Below are positions 51,655 through 62,620 of a DNA stretch of 64,000 bases, in pieces. The notes beneath the pieces are model-generated. The model ran no database searches. It had not been told where the DNA came from and saw only the letters and a program-made list of their open reading frames with translations. Every line of letters starts with the position of its first letter. Positions within the stretch are counted from its first letter, which is position 1. Source of the DNA: Coemansia sp. RSA 487 (Eukaryota; Kickxellomycota; Kickxellomycetes; Kickxellales; Kickxellaceae); contig JANBRJ010000046.1 in the NCBI GenBank assembly GCA_027577595.1, positions 1 through 64,000 of the forward strand. The letters are read 5' to 3'. The position numbers and the translations under genes are program-made.

Positions 51655-54600
51655 ATGCTTCGAAAGCCGCAGGCAGTAGCTCTGCTGCTTCTTTTAGCCA
51701 GTGCCGCGCTTCTGTGCATGCACCCCGTGGCTGCAAACCAGCTCTGGCACGATGTGAACAGATACGACGCGCACGGGAATGAATGCAAGCTGCACGAGAA
51801 GAATGACGTTGTGTGTAGTATGGTCTGCGTCGCCGATATCAACAACTGCCCATCGTCGCTGCAGCCGTCTTGTCCCGACAGCCAATCCTTTTGTGCCGAT
51901 GGCCAGTGCCACGACCAGTGCACTGACGAGATCCAGGCACAGAACCCGTGCCATTGCAAGCGTAGCGGCAAAAAGCTCCCAGCGGAGGCAGCGGATCTTG
52001 TTCCTTGCATGGCCATTCCTAATGTTACAATCTACGAGTTCCATCCGTGGAATTCCAAAGCTGATATCCGTAACGCGTGTGGCTCTGAAGCTGGTATTGC
52101 CGATCAGTCGAAGACGGTTGGCGTCTGGGGGTCAACGTGGATTGGCGGCGACATCGACGCTGTGTGGGCGGAGTGTCCTGCCGCGCCAGCGCCAAACTAC
52201 CGTTACAACGAAAGTTACTGGCTGGCTACATTCGCTGTGAATGGCGCACTGGCAGCCTTCCTCGCCTTGTGGTCTCTCTACAAATTCTGGGCAGAGCGCG
52301 GTATCCGCTCGATAAGCAACATGCACGCCAGATCAACAGCCGAAAGATCGAGCAGTCTGAGCACCGACGACGCTGCTATTATGCCCAAGGCCATTAGCAA
52401 GGAAGCATCTAGCAGCGATATAGCCAAAGGCAGTCCTGCAAGTGAGAAGGCCCCTGCGCTGTCTATAAAAACAGCTGGTGATCAAGCGGGGTCTCTAGGC
52501 CAGGGGATCACGCTGTGCGGCTACAACAACAACATATTTGGCACATTCTGCGTATGGGCTATCGTTGTTGTCACGGTACTGTGGATCTGCTACATGGGTG
52601 TATGGACGGGCGACTACTACGGATCGCTTCCTGGATGGCGCCATGGCATCCCCTACAGCTTGGCATATGAAAGCAGCTTCCTTGAGCTTGCCTCGTTCCT
52701 GTTTGTGTGGGCCATCACGTTTATAATCCTCATTGTGCTGTATATTGTGAAGCCGCACCTTCGCAACTACTTCCGCATCCGGACGCTGCCGTCCAAGGGC
52801 CAGCTTGTATGTGTTATCCGTCCAGTACACAACATCAAGCTTCTTGAAGACAAGGTCAACTGGATCCAACACCGCATCAACCAACTCACTGATAGGCTGA
52901 CCGTCATGCTTTGCAGGGACATGGACTACACTACGTGCCCTGTCAATGTCACCAGCGGAAACCTTACCTACTTTACGTACCAGTGCACCCGCTACATCTT
53001 TGACAAGTCGACCGAGCAGTTTGCGCCGTTTGAGTTTGATATTGGCACCAACCACCGCAGCCTTGTTGCACAGGCGCGTGGCCTGTCGTCGGAAGAGGCA
53101 TTCAGCCGGCAAGAGCTCGTTGGCCCCAACTTTATCGAGGTCAAGGTGCTCAACGTCTTTATGGCGTTTGCACGCGAGTTCTTCGGCTTCTTCTACATCT
53201 ACCAATTCATCTTCCTCTGGGCGTTCTACTTTTACGAGTACTACCAAGTCGGCCTCGTCGACACTGGCATCATCTTGCTATCGGCGACCATCAAGGTCGC
53301 TCTGCGCATGCAGTCCGAACGGCGCCTGAAGCGCATGGCGGAGCAGGAGGAGGAGGTCTTGGTGCTGCGCGATAGCAAGTGGACAAAGATGACAACCAGG
53401 CACTTGGTTGCTGGCGATGTGGTTGAGGTCACTTCTGGTGCGCACATGTCGTGCGACTGCATTCTGCTGTCGGGCAATGCTATTATGAATGAATCGTCGC
53501 TGACTGGAGAGCCCCTGCCGATCCGCAAGTTCCCGCTGCACATCGACGACGGAGACTACGACGCTATGGGCTCTGGAAAGATATCTACTCTCTATGCCGG
53601 GACAATCGTGTCGCAGGTGCAGCCGGTGGCAAAATCGTCCGACAGCCTGGAGAGCGACCGCGTTCTTGCGCTTGTGTGGCACACAGGCACAATGTCGGAG
53701 AAAGGCCAGCTTGTGCGCAAGATCTTGTTCCCGAATCCGATCACGTTCATCTTCAACGAGCAGATGCGCATCGTCATCTTCATTCTTGTTCTCTATGCAG
53801 GTTTTGTCATGGGCATGGCCGCCTATCTCTACCAGGGAAACAGCACAGCCATTGTCTTCTTTGGCGTGTTTGCGCTCAGCCAGCTCTGCTCACCCATCCT
53901 CCCAGCCGCAATGGTCATTGGACAGTCCGTCGCTGCAGTCCGTCTGCGCAAGAAGCAAGTCTACTGCGTTGACCCGCAGCGGATCATGATTGCTGGCAAG
54001 GTGCAGATGTTCTGCTTTGACAAGACCGGAACGCTGACCAAGGAAGGGCTCGAGTTTTACGGCGGACAGGGCGTCGACCCATCTACTGGAAAGTTCAAGC
54101 CATTTGAGACCGATCTTCCTTCTACCGACACGCTCTTCCAGCAGGCTGTGGCTAGCTGCCACGCAGTCACAGAGCTCAATGGCCAGCTGATTGGAAACCC
54201 TGTGGATATTGAGCAGTTCCGTGCATCGAAGGCTGCCATTGATCCTGCGCCAGAGTACTTGGACGCCGTCACTCCGCCAGAGGGAAGCTCCTTTGGTAAG
54301 CTGCATGTTGTCCGGCGCTTCGAGTTTGTACATGCGCGGGCGTCGATGTCAGTCACTGTTCTCGACGAAGCCACGAGCACTTTGCATGTGTTTGTCAAGG
54401 GCTCGTTTGAGCGGATCAAGTCCCTTTCGCGCAGCGAATCCGTGCCTGGAAACTACGACGAGGCGTGCGCAAATCTGGCGCGCGAGGGATGCTATGTGCT
54501 GGCATTTGCGCACAAGACGATCGACGCCACCGATCCGACTCAGATCAAGGGGCTTACCCAGGACGAGCTTGAGACCGGATGCGATCTTCTTGGGCTGCTT

Positions 54601-55995
54601 GTGTTCAAGAACATGCTCAAGGACGATACAGCTCAGGCAATTGCCGAGCTCAAGGGCGGCTCGACGCGCACGGTCATGATCACAGGCGACACTGCGCTGA
54701 CAGGCATCTACATTGCACGGCAGTGCGGCATGCTCCCTGCAGACAACCGGGTGCTGCTTGGCGAGTGCAAGACGCAGATGGACGAGATTCAGTGGATAGA
54801 CGTCGATACGATGGAGCCAGTGAGCGACATTCGCCCGCACTTGGCTGAGCTGGGACCCGACGGATTCTCGACGACCGAACTCGCAGTCAACGGCGCAGCG
54901 TTTGAGCGGCTGTGTCTGACGGGCGAGATCGATTCGCTGATATTTAACATCCGCGTCTTTGCGCGTATGAAGCCAGCTCACAAGGTCGAATGCATCGAGC
55001 AGCACATGAAGTATGGCGTGACGGCTATGTGCGGCGACGGCGGCAACGACTGCGGAGCACTGCGTGCCGCACACGTTGGTATTGCTCTTTCTGACGCTGA
55101 GGCGTCGATTGTCTCACCCTTCTCATCCTCGGACCGGTCCATCATGTCTTGTGTGCAGCTTCTGATCGAGAGCCGTGCAGGGCTCGCCACTTCGTTTGCA
55201 AACTTTGCTGCACTTATCTGCTATGGTCAGGTCATGAGTGGAATGGTCAAGATGGCCAGCTTCTACTTTGCCATCAGCCTGACCCAAAACCTGTGGATGC
55301 TCATTGACGGCGCTGTGGCCACAGGCATGATGCTTACGATTTCGCTGTCTGGCCCGGCCAGGCGTCTTGCACCCAGTCGCCCTACGTCGAGGATCCTTGG
55401 GCCGCAGATGCTGGCATCCGTTGGAGGTACCGTCTTTATCAACTGGGTGTTTGGTGCATTGGTCTACGTATGGCTGTTCCAGCAAGACTGGTTCCGCTGC
55501 AACGAGCATGCCACTGCCGAGGTTGATCCAAACATGTGGTGGCTCCTGGGCGACAACTTTGAAGCATCGGTCCTGTCATTTGTGTCGGCCTTCCAGTTCA
55601 TCAACAACGGCTTTTTGGTCAACTACGGCTACCGGTTCAGGGCGGCGTGGTATAAGAACTATGCACTGCTTGTGGTGTGGGCCTTCCTCATCTCGTTTGT
55701 CTCGTACATCCTGTTAGCCGACCCGAACCGCGTTGGCTGTGCATTCCGACTGAATTGCGGCACGGCAAGCGTGCTGGAGAAGGAGTTTGGCACCAAAGTT
55801 ACATGGAGCATCGAACCATACAATTCGCTCCTTGGCCACAATGTTATTCCAAGGGCCAGTCGCTACGCGCTTTGGGGATACTGCATTGGCAACATGGCAG
55901 CATCCAACATTTGGCAGCTATTCTTTATCAACGGACCTGTGCGTCGTCTGCTGAGTAAGAAGAAGCCTCTTCACCGGCTCAAGGTCAAGCTCTAA
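51655..55995 (+). CDS. P5-type ATPase with signal peptide and cysteine-rich luminal head
   Basis: A P-type ATPase, most like the P5 group: P5B pumps (ATP13A2, Ypk9) export polyamines from vacuoles or lysosomes, P5A (Spf1) removes misplaced helices at the ER. 1446 residues. A signal peptide (LLLLLASAALLCMHPVAA, residues 9-26) and a head of about 155 residues with 13 cysteines precede a first helix near 185-210; this head is not part of known P5A or P5B pumps. Catalytic parts: NESSLTGEPLP (TGEP at 617-620; TGES is usual), M4 motif SPILPA at 746-751 (P5A PPELP, P5B PPALP), Asp789 in FCFDKTGTLTKEGLEFYG, MCGDGGNDCGAL at 1125-1136. The tail has the usual P5 helices and ends in basic KKKPLHRLKVKL. 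Substrate unknown; assignment to P5 is secure from DKTGTLTKEGLE and MCGDGxNDCGAL. Confidence 0.85.
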   Translation: MLRKPQAVALLLLLASAALLCMHPVAANQLWHDVNRYDAHGNECKLHEKNDVVCSMVCVADINNCPSSLQPSCPDSQSFCADGQCHDQCTDEIQAQNPCHCKRSGKKLPAEAADLVPCMAIPNVTIYEFHPWNSKADIRNACGSEAGIADQSKTVGVWGSTWIGGDIDAVWAECPAAPAPNYRYNESYWLATFAVNGALAAFLALWSLYKFWAERGIRSISNMHARSTAERSSSLSTDDAAIMPKAISKEASSSDIAKGSPASEKAPALSIKTAGDQAGSLGQGITLCGYNNNIFGTFCVWAIVVVTVLWICYMGVWTGDYYGSLPGWRHGIPYSLAYESSFLELASFLFVWAITFIILIVLYIVKPHLRNYFRIRTLPSKGQLVCVIRPVHNIKLLEDKVNWIQHRINQLTDRLTVMLCRDMDYTTCPVNVTSGNLTYFTYQCTRYIFDKSTEQFAPFEFDIGTNHRSLVAQARGLSSEEAFSRQELVGPNFIEVKVLNVFMAFAREFFGFFYIYQFIFLWAFYFYEYYQVGLVDTGIILLSATIKVALRMQSERRLKRMAEQEEEVLVLRDSKWTKMTTRHLVAGDVVEVTSGAHMSCDCILLSGNAIMNESSLTGEPLPIRKFPLHIDDGDYDAMGSGKISTLYAGTIVSQVQPVAKSSDSLESDRVLALVWHTGTMSEKGQLVRKILFPNPITFIFNEQMRIVIFILVLYAGFVMGMAAYLYQGNSTAIVFFGVFALSQLCSPILPAAMVIGQSVAAVRLRKKQVYCVDPQRIMIAGKVQMFCFDKTGTLTKEGLEFYGGQGVDPSTGKFKPFETDLPSTDTLFQQAVASCHAVTELNGQLIGNPVDIEQFRASKAAIDPAPEYLDAVTPPEGSSFGKLHVVRRFEFVHARASMSVTVLDEATSTLHVFVKGSFERIKSLSRSESVPGNYDEACANLAREGCYVLAFAHKTIDATDPTQIKGLTQDELETGCDLLGLLVFKNMLKDDTAQAIAELKGGSTRTVMITGDTALTGIYIARQCGMLPADNRVLLGECKTQMDEIQWIDVDTMEPVSDIRPHLAELGPDGFSTTELAVNGAAFERLCLTGEIDSLIFNIRVFARMKPAHKVECIEQHMKYGVTAMCGDGGNDCGALRAAHVGIALSDAEASIVSPFSSSDRSIMSCVQLLIESRAGLATSFANFAALICYGQVMSGMVKMASFYFAISLTQNLWMLIDGAVATGMMLTISLSGPARRLAPSRPTSRILGPQMLASVGGTVFINWVFGALVYVWLFQQDWFRCNEHATAEVDPNMWWLLGDNFEASVLSFVSAFQFINNGFLVNYGYRFRAAWYKNYALLVVWAFLISFVSYILLADPNRVGCAFRLNCGTASVLEKEFGTKVTWSIEPYNSLLGHNVIPRASRYALWGYCIGNMAASNIWQLFFINGPVRRLLSKKKPLHRLKVKL

Positions 55996-56235
55996 TCGCA
56001 GACGGGGGCTCATTGATGTTATTTTTTTTTACTTTCAATGATAAACTGTGTTACAGTTTTACTAGTTTTATTTTTTTAATTTTGGATATATAATCTTTAA
56101 ACCTTTGATTGCAAATATATTTTTTTTTGCATAATGAAACAAAAAAAAAAGGTTTTGTTGCTAAAGTTATATTCTACACGGCATAGAGGAGACATTTAAT
56201 AAGAAAAATCGCGAATCTGAAAACACCAAAACAAC

Positions 56236-57269
56236 TCATGGCAGCGAGTTTGGGAATTGCTCGATCAGCGATGTGTCCATATTGACCTCCATTTCAATGT
56301 CAAACATCTTTATGGCCTGATAGCGGATACGATGCAGAGCCATCTGCGGCAGCTGGTGCTGAAGGACGATAAACGAGGTCAGACATTCCCACCGATCGCA
56401 CATCCACTCGCCACTCTCGCTTCTACAAGTCGAATGAATAAACGAAACAAAAGCAATTTAGCAAACAGGTGATAGGGGGCGGGATATGTTGTGTATCATG
56501 CAGAAGTCATGCTGATTGTGAAATAAATGTATTCCACTGCATCCAGCAAACAGCCAAACAAGCGCTTATATGGTACTTACTTCATCCGCCCGAGATAAGA
56601 AACAGGCACAATGGCATGCATGTCGTCGGTTGTCTTTGGAATAAAGCCCGGATAATCAAGCCCCTGTGCAAGTTCGTCCTCGCTTATGCTCGTCTTTTCA
56701 TTGTTTAGCAAGTTTGCCTTTACCCAAGCAGCAGAGTGCGGCCACTTTGTGTCGTATAAAGCATAGGCGCCTGTCCAGCTAGAGACCTCTGGGCTTTCAA
56801 GCTGCCCACTGATTCGCGAGCACGCGAGGTTGAATGGCCGCGGATACACCGCACTATTCGACTCTGCATGCTGCTGCTCGTGGCATGATACGCTGCCATC
56901 GGTCTGGCATGCTAGTTCGTTTCGGTCGCAAACCGCCGCGCCCAGCACATTGAGATCTCGGAGCGATGGCCGGATGACGTTGGCGATATAGTCGTCGAGC
57001 TGCTCACGGTCGCCTGCATAGTCGATGATGACACAGGGCTTGAGCCGCAGAAGCACAAAGGCTATCTCGCCGTAGTGGAGCTGCTCGCTGAGGCTCAGCT
57101 GGCCTTGCTGCGTCAGGCGCGAAGTCTGGTCTGAGGTTCGCGATGCCATCCACTGCTTCTCGCGGTGGTACAGCTGGCGGAGCGCCCGTGTGGTCCTCCG
57201 GATAACATCGAGCTCGCTTAGGTTGGTGGCACCGCTTCTTGCGCCATCGTGGCTTTGTGCTTCGGGCAT
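56236..57269 (-). CDS. DUF4504 (C1orf74/UPF0739-like) protein, two exons
   Basis: Exons 56581-57269 and 56236-56422 (minus strand) join across a 158-base GT-AG intron to give 291 residues. I recognise the pattern LRLKPCVIIDYAGDREQLDDYIANVI near residues 76-101, which follows the GLKPALLYDF...LRDYLNSL core of human C1orf74 (269 aa), and the length fits. After the join: SESGEWMCDRWECLTSFIVLQHQLPQMALHRIRYQAIKMFDIEMEVNMD. No biochemical function is established for this family that I know of. Without the second exon the protein would stop at GRMK right after the splice donor. The start at 57269 is the first ATG. Head to head with XPO7 (797 bases). Confidence 0.6.
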
Positions 57270-58066
57270 TTGGATGGCCGTGGGAAGATTGAGATAATGG
57301 ATTAGATAAGTGGGAAGTAAAGATAAAATAGAAGAACGAAAACCTACAATACAAATAGAAGAAAAATTAGAGGGCTAGAAAGAAGAAACGAATGCGGGAT
57401 AGAATAGATGTGTGGCATGGTGACCTTATTTGTGTGGGGGGTGCTCTTTTTGGCCATGAGAGGTATGACTAACGAACACAGCGAGCTGAAAAAAACATGT
57501 TTGAACTTTAGCTGGTTGTAGGCTGTAAATCTCTCATTGCTTCCACTCTTTGCACCAACGTTAGATATTCAATGTGTGGGAAAGCGGCCAACAGCAATAT
57601 TTGCTGCAAGTGATGGATTTTTTTTACTTTGCCCGGATAATTTGTATCTGGGATCATGAGCCAGGATAGACAAAACAAATAAAGAGGATCTGTGGCTATT
57701 GACATCTGGATCATTTTGCCTTGATCTGATGCGGCTTGCGCCAAGGCAACAAGCTGATCAAAGCGCCCACCAAGCAAATAAATACAAAAAACGTGTCTGT
57801 TTTTTCTTCTCGTCATCGCCCTACCAACAACGACACGCCCATGCGCAGTATTTCCAGGTCTTGTGTGCTTGACTTTATTTGGCATATAGAAAGGGATACC
57901 ATGATACCAGAGCCTTCTTTTTTCTTCATTTAGCTTGAATTCCACTAAAACTCGTTATTTAATTTCTTACGCAAAAAGTTTAACCACAAATTACCAAGCC
58001 GTTATACTTCTTTGTATTGCAATTTCCATTACCTCTTCAATACTACTCCTTGTCTCTGACCAAAGC
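57270..58066. other. Divergent region, DUF4504 and XPO7 genes, with an orphan open frame
   Basis: 797 bases. The minus strand is open for 145 codons (57508-57945); its first ATG gives about 125 residues (from MPNKVKHTRPGN). Parts such as DQLVALAQAASDQGKMIQM and QQILLLAAFPHIEYLTLVQRV look helical and coding-like, but no family is recognisable. It may be a real small gene or chance. Confidence 0.3.
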
Positions 58067-61000
58067 ATGGACTTTGCGACTAGCGAGCAGCAACCGACAC
58101 TAGAGCAACTGGACACATGGTGCAAGCAAGCACTCTCGTCGCCCACCGCCGAGCAGCGCGAGGAGGCTGAGCGCCGACTGCGGTACTACTTCCCGACGTT
58201 CTCCGAAACGCTAGCAGAGCTGTCGGGCTCGCATGAGTTTAGCTCCGGACAGGAGCGGGTGCTGACGGTGTTTCCCTCGATCAAAGGCCCTGCTGACGCG
58301 GCAAAGCTGATGACGTGGTTCCTCCACCAGTCGTCAGAGGTTTTCTCCATCACCTACGTTGTCCGCAGGCTAAAGACCCTTGTTTTGAATCATTTGTCTG
58401 TAATGTCCAGCAGTCAGAAAATAGAGCTCCGTAAGTGCCCACCACTTGCTTGCTTGCTTGAAGCTGGGAGGTGTTTTTTGTTTGTTTGTTCCCTTCTCAC
58501 ACTCGTCCTTTACGCCAGAGTCAGATGACGCTGTCAAAAACGAGGGTCTTTTGTCTGGGAATGATGCACACGCTGCCTGCCTTCTTTTTGTCTGGCCCAT
58601 ATATAGTTTCTAAACAGATTGGCTTTGTGTTTGGAGGTTTTTGCATTGTTGTAGGCGACAGCTTGTTTGGCGCAATCCGCGACAAATATGCGAACATGCC
58701 GGCGTTTCTCATTGAGGACATATCGCGCACGCTTGCGCTGGTTGTCATGTTTACATGGTTTGACATTTTGGACTCGCAGGATATCGTTGACGCTATATTC
58801 GACCTTGCCAAGGCGTCCGACAAGCACGCAATACTGGCGTTGCAGATGATGCGTGCCTTTGTCGAGGAATTCAACCGTGAGCTGCCTTCAAAATACATTG
58901 CCAGGCAGCGACGTGTGGTTGTTACGTTCCGCGACAAGCAGCTGAAGGCTATATTCGAGCATGCGCTGATCTCTATGCGAGAAGCACTTTCCGCCATTAG
59001 CGGTGCACCTGGCGGCCACGGTATCAATGATGACTTGGTGGCTAAAAGGATGATTCTGTCAAACGCACTATTGCTTCAAAGAGACTGCCTGGGATTTGAT
59101 TTTATCGGACTTGCGCCTGACGATGCGTCTGATGACGCGGTGGCCATCCAGATCCCATCGACCTGGAAGGATATCGTCCAGGTGGACAACTTTCTGGATC
59201 CGTACTTTAACGGATACAAGCACAGCGACCCATCGATCAGCAGCCAGTTTGTCGAGGTTTTGGTGATGATCGCATCCATCAGGCGCTCCTTCTATATGGA
59301 ATCCGTGCGCATAGAGTTTGTAAAGCGCATGTCGGCTGGCATAGTTGAGATTCTTTCCGGCGCCATCGGGCTTGAGGACGTAGAGAACTACCATCATCTT
59401 TGCCGCCTGCTGGCGCGCTTCCGGTGCATCCACACGTTGATCGAGATCGAGGAGTCGCCGGTGTACCGCGAGCTGCTTGTTGCAGCAGAGTCGTTCACCA
59501 TGACTGGGCTGACGCTGTGGGAGTGGTCGGCCAACAGCATTGCGCCTCTGCTGACGTTCTGGTCCAAGGTGGCGTCATCGCACGACTTGCGCGATAACAG
59601 CAACACGGAGATTGCCGGTGACGTCATTGCAAGCACATTGCCACGTATAGTCCGCGAGTACTTGCGTGCAATGATCCACGCCACATCGCGGGTGGTCTCG
59701 GGCGATTCAATGGCGGACAATCCGCTGGAGAACGCCGATGCGCTCTTGGATAATATGGCGCTGGTCGCCAACATTGCGCGGTCGTCATACGAGGTATGTG
59801 CGCCTGTGGCAATAGAGATTCTGCGTGAGATGGCAGCCGAATATCAGGGCATGTTGAACTCGGGAGCGGTCAACGATGAAACTGTAGCGGTGATCGAGAA
59901 CCAGCTTGCATGGCCGGTTTACGCAGTTGGGCAATTTATAGGTGGCAGACAGCCATACAAGTCCCTTCCTGAGGACGATAGACTCGACGCAGAAATGTTT
60001 GCGACAGGGCTGGAGCTGGATCGGCTGGTACAGCAGCGGCTTCAAAGCTCGATTACGGCACCAGCAAGTGAGGCACTTGAGCTGGCGTTCATTCAGCTGT
60101 ATTGCAACTTTAGGACAAGCTATGTTGGCGAGCAAGGGTACAAGGCAACGGCAGTGTTTGCCAAGCTATCATCGTTTATCGGGATTAACGATAGTGCCGG
60201 CGTGCTGGACCTGGTACTGCAGAAGGTGCTGTTCAACTTTAGGACGTGGCAGTCGCAGTCGGGTGTGATGCAGAGGTCGCTACAGCTGTTCCACGAGCTG
60301 ACGACGGGGTACGTCAGCGTCAGACAGGTTGCCAAGCTGGACACTATGAAGCTCTTGCTCGCCAACCACAGCAGCGACCAGTTCCAGTTCCTGCGCACCA
60401 TCGACGTGTACAAGCAGCGAGCGCTTTATTACGGCGGGCTTGCACGCGTTCTGTTCACCAGCGAAACAAGCGCTGCCCAGTTCGTCGAGTTCATGCGGCC
60501 ATGGGAGCGTGTGCTTGACGAGCTTTTGGCGATGTCCGATGCGCAGCTTGCGCAGGAGACGGTGCGTGCAGAGCTGCTAAGGATGCTGCGCGACTTGCGG
60601 GGGTTCCTGGCGGCGATTACGTCGAAGGCCAACTACCAGATGTTCTTTGAGTGGCTGTGCCCGGCACGCGCCCGGATCTTTATCCGCAGCGTGCGTATGG
60701 TGGCGGATACGCGGGTCCAGGTAGCGGCGCTGAAGCTGATGGCGGAGTTTGTCTACAACCGCACGCAGCGCCTGAACTTTGACGTGTCGTCGGCAAATGG
60801 AATCCTGATTTTCCGTAAGGCAAGCAAGGCGATGTGGGAGTATGGGAACGGCATCCTGGAAAGCGGGCGCCAAGGCGCACTGGTGCGCGACGTGTACAAG
60901 GACCGGTACAAGGGCGTGGCTGTGTGCTTTAATATCCTGACACGGCTTGTGTCGGGGAAGTACGTGGCGATCGGCGTGATGCCCCTGTACGGCGACGATG

Positions 61001-61746
61001 CGCTGGACAACGCTTACCGGGTTGTGCTGGAGCTCCTGAAGCAGTTCCCCGTGGCTGACGTCATTGCATACCCGAAGCTGGGCAAGGCGACCATGTCGAT
61101 GCTCGAGGTGTTGGTGGCAAAGAGCAACATCGATCTTGTGCCTATCGACGGAGCCGTGTACGAGCATATGATGCGCCTGTGCGTCGAGGCATTTGACCAC
61201 GCAGAGACCGCTGTGTCGTCGTCTGCGTGCAGCGTCATTGACAACATTCTGACGGCGGCGCTCGAGAACATGTCGGCCAACAAACAGACGCGGGTCGTGG
61301 AGCTTGTGCAGCAGCGCAAGGATGTGGTCACCTACCTGCTGAAGACAATGCTGAACATTGTGCTGTTTGAGGACAGGCCAAACGACTGGTCGTTCTCGCG
61401 TCCGCTGTTCTGTCTGATAGTCCTGGACCGCGACCTTGCACTGCAGCACACGAGCCAAGTTGTGCAGTACCAGCCGGCGGAGCGGCGCGACGACCTCGTC
61501 AAGGCGCTCAAGGATCTTCTGTCTGCCACAGACTTTGTGCTCTCCACAAACAACCGCGACGAGTTTACGCAGGCGTTGGCGCAGTACCGCAGAGAGGTCA
61601 CGTCAAAGAACCTGATTCTAATGGTGCCGACGACGCAGACGCTTGGGGCGCCGGTCGACCTGATGGGCTCTGCCGACGGCGATGCAAACGCCAGCGACGG
61701 AGGACAGCAGCAGCGCAACGACAACGAAGAGGCGATGGCGGATTAA
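58067..61746 (+). CDS. XPO7: Exportin-7 (RanBP16/17 type), two exons
   Basis: A karyopherin-beta that exports, and in animals also imports, broad cargo with RanGTP. Exons 58067-58430 and 58655-61746 join over a 224-base GT-AG intron; the split Arg codon gives KIELRDSLFGAIRDKYAN, which lines up with human RIDIRNYVLNYLATRPK. The product is 1151 residues (human 1087). HEAT-repeat solenoid throughout; diagnostic blocks: LGFDFIGLAPDDASDDAVAIQIPSTW, VNYHEFCRLLAR-like NYHHLCRLLARF, LENADALLDNMALVANIAR, DLRGFLAAITSKANYQMFFEWLCPA, RLNFDVSSANGILIFRKASK, LYGDDALDNAYR, NDWSFSRPLFCLIVLDRDL. The C terminus is acidic. Budding yeast has no clear XPO7, so its presence fits an early-diverging fungus. Confidence 0.92.
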
Positions 61747-62620
61747 GAACACCTGGTTCGTGCGCAGGAGCCATGCATGAACGGGATCAGCAGACTAAGC
61801 AGCGTCTCTTGATTCATATTCTAGTAGCGCTGTGAATCTGGTTTCTGTTCCGGGCTGGATGCAGATCCTACCAATTTTTCCATTGCGCTCGGCTGCTTTT
61901 GTGCTTCTTTCTTCAAATGTTCTAACAGTTGATATGTTTCTGCTTCTGCTTCTGCTTTTGCTTCTGCGTTGGCTTGCACCACAGCTGCTCTGCACATGCA
62001 CTGCTGCTGATGCTTCCAGGGGTGCTATTTTTTGGGTTTAAAGCTGAATGAATGGCCATTCTTTTTTTTCGTAAAGATGATCCGTAAAGTGCCCTGATGA
62101 CGTGTCAGCCGCAATACCAAATGTGAGGGAAAAAGCGAGCAAGCTGGGCTCATCACCGCCCCTATGACCAAACGCGCAGTCTTCTGTCGGTGTTGAGCCA
62201 AAGAAGGGAAGTTTGCAAAGGCACCCGCCGACCCACCAGGAAACACAGCGAATAAAGGGACTTTCGTTTTCTAACGTATTATTACATGTGTAGTCCCAGC
62301 CACTTTTTGCTTTTATCTCATCAATTATGTTTTCCGCCTGATATTTCTTGCCTTTTTCTTCGTTTCAAAGCTTCACTTTATCCCTTTCTGTGTTTTTTTT
62401 TTTCAATTCCAGACCTTGTCCTCTCTCTTTCCACTACACAAAAGACAGGTGTCCGCTTTCCGGTTTTCTATTCTTACAATTGTGCACTTTTTTTATCTCT
62501 TGCACAAGTGACGCTTCAAACACCTCCCCTTCGCCTTTCATTTCTCTCAATTGTTGGAATCAGCTTACTAGCCAACCAGTACGCTTTTTATATTAGAATA
62601 TCTGCATTTTGGAACGGTAA
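61747..62620. other. Intergenic before the oxysterol-binding protein gene
   Basis: About 870 bases, no gene. A CTTCTG-type repeat lies at 61938-61975 (partly CTTTTG). T- and C-rich sequence at 62330-62560 is the probable promoter-leader of the OSBP gene; chance open frames overlap it. Confidence 0.45.
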
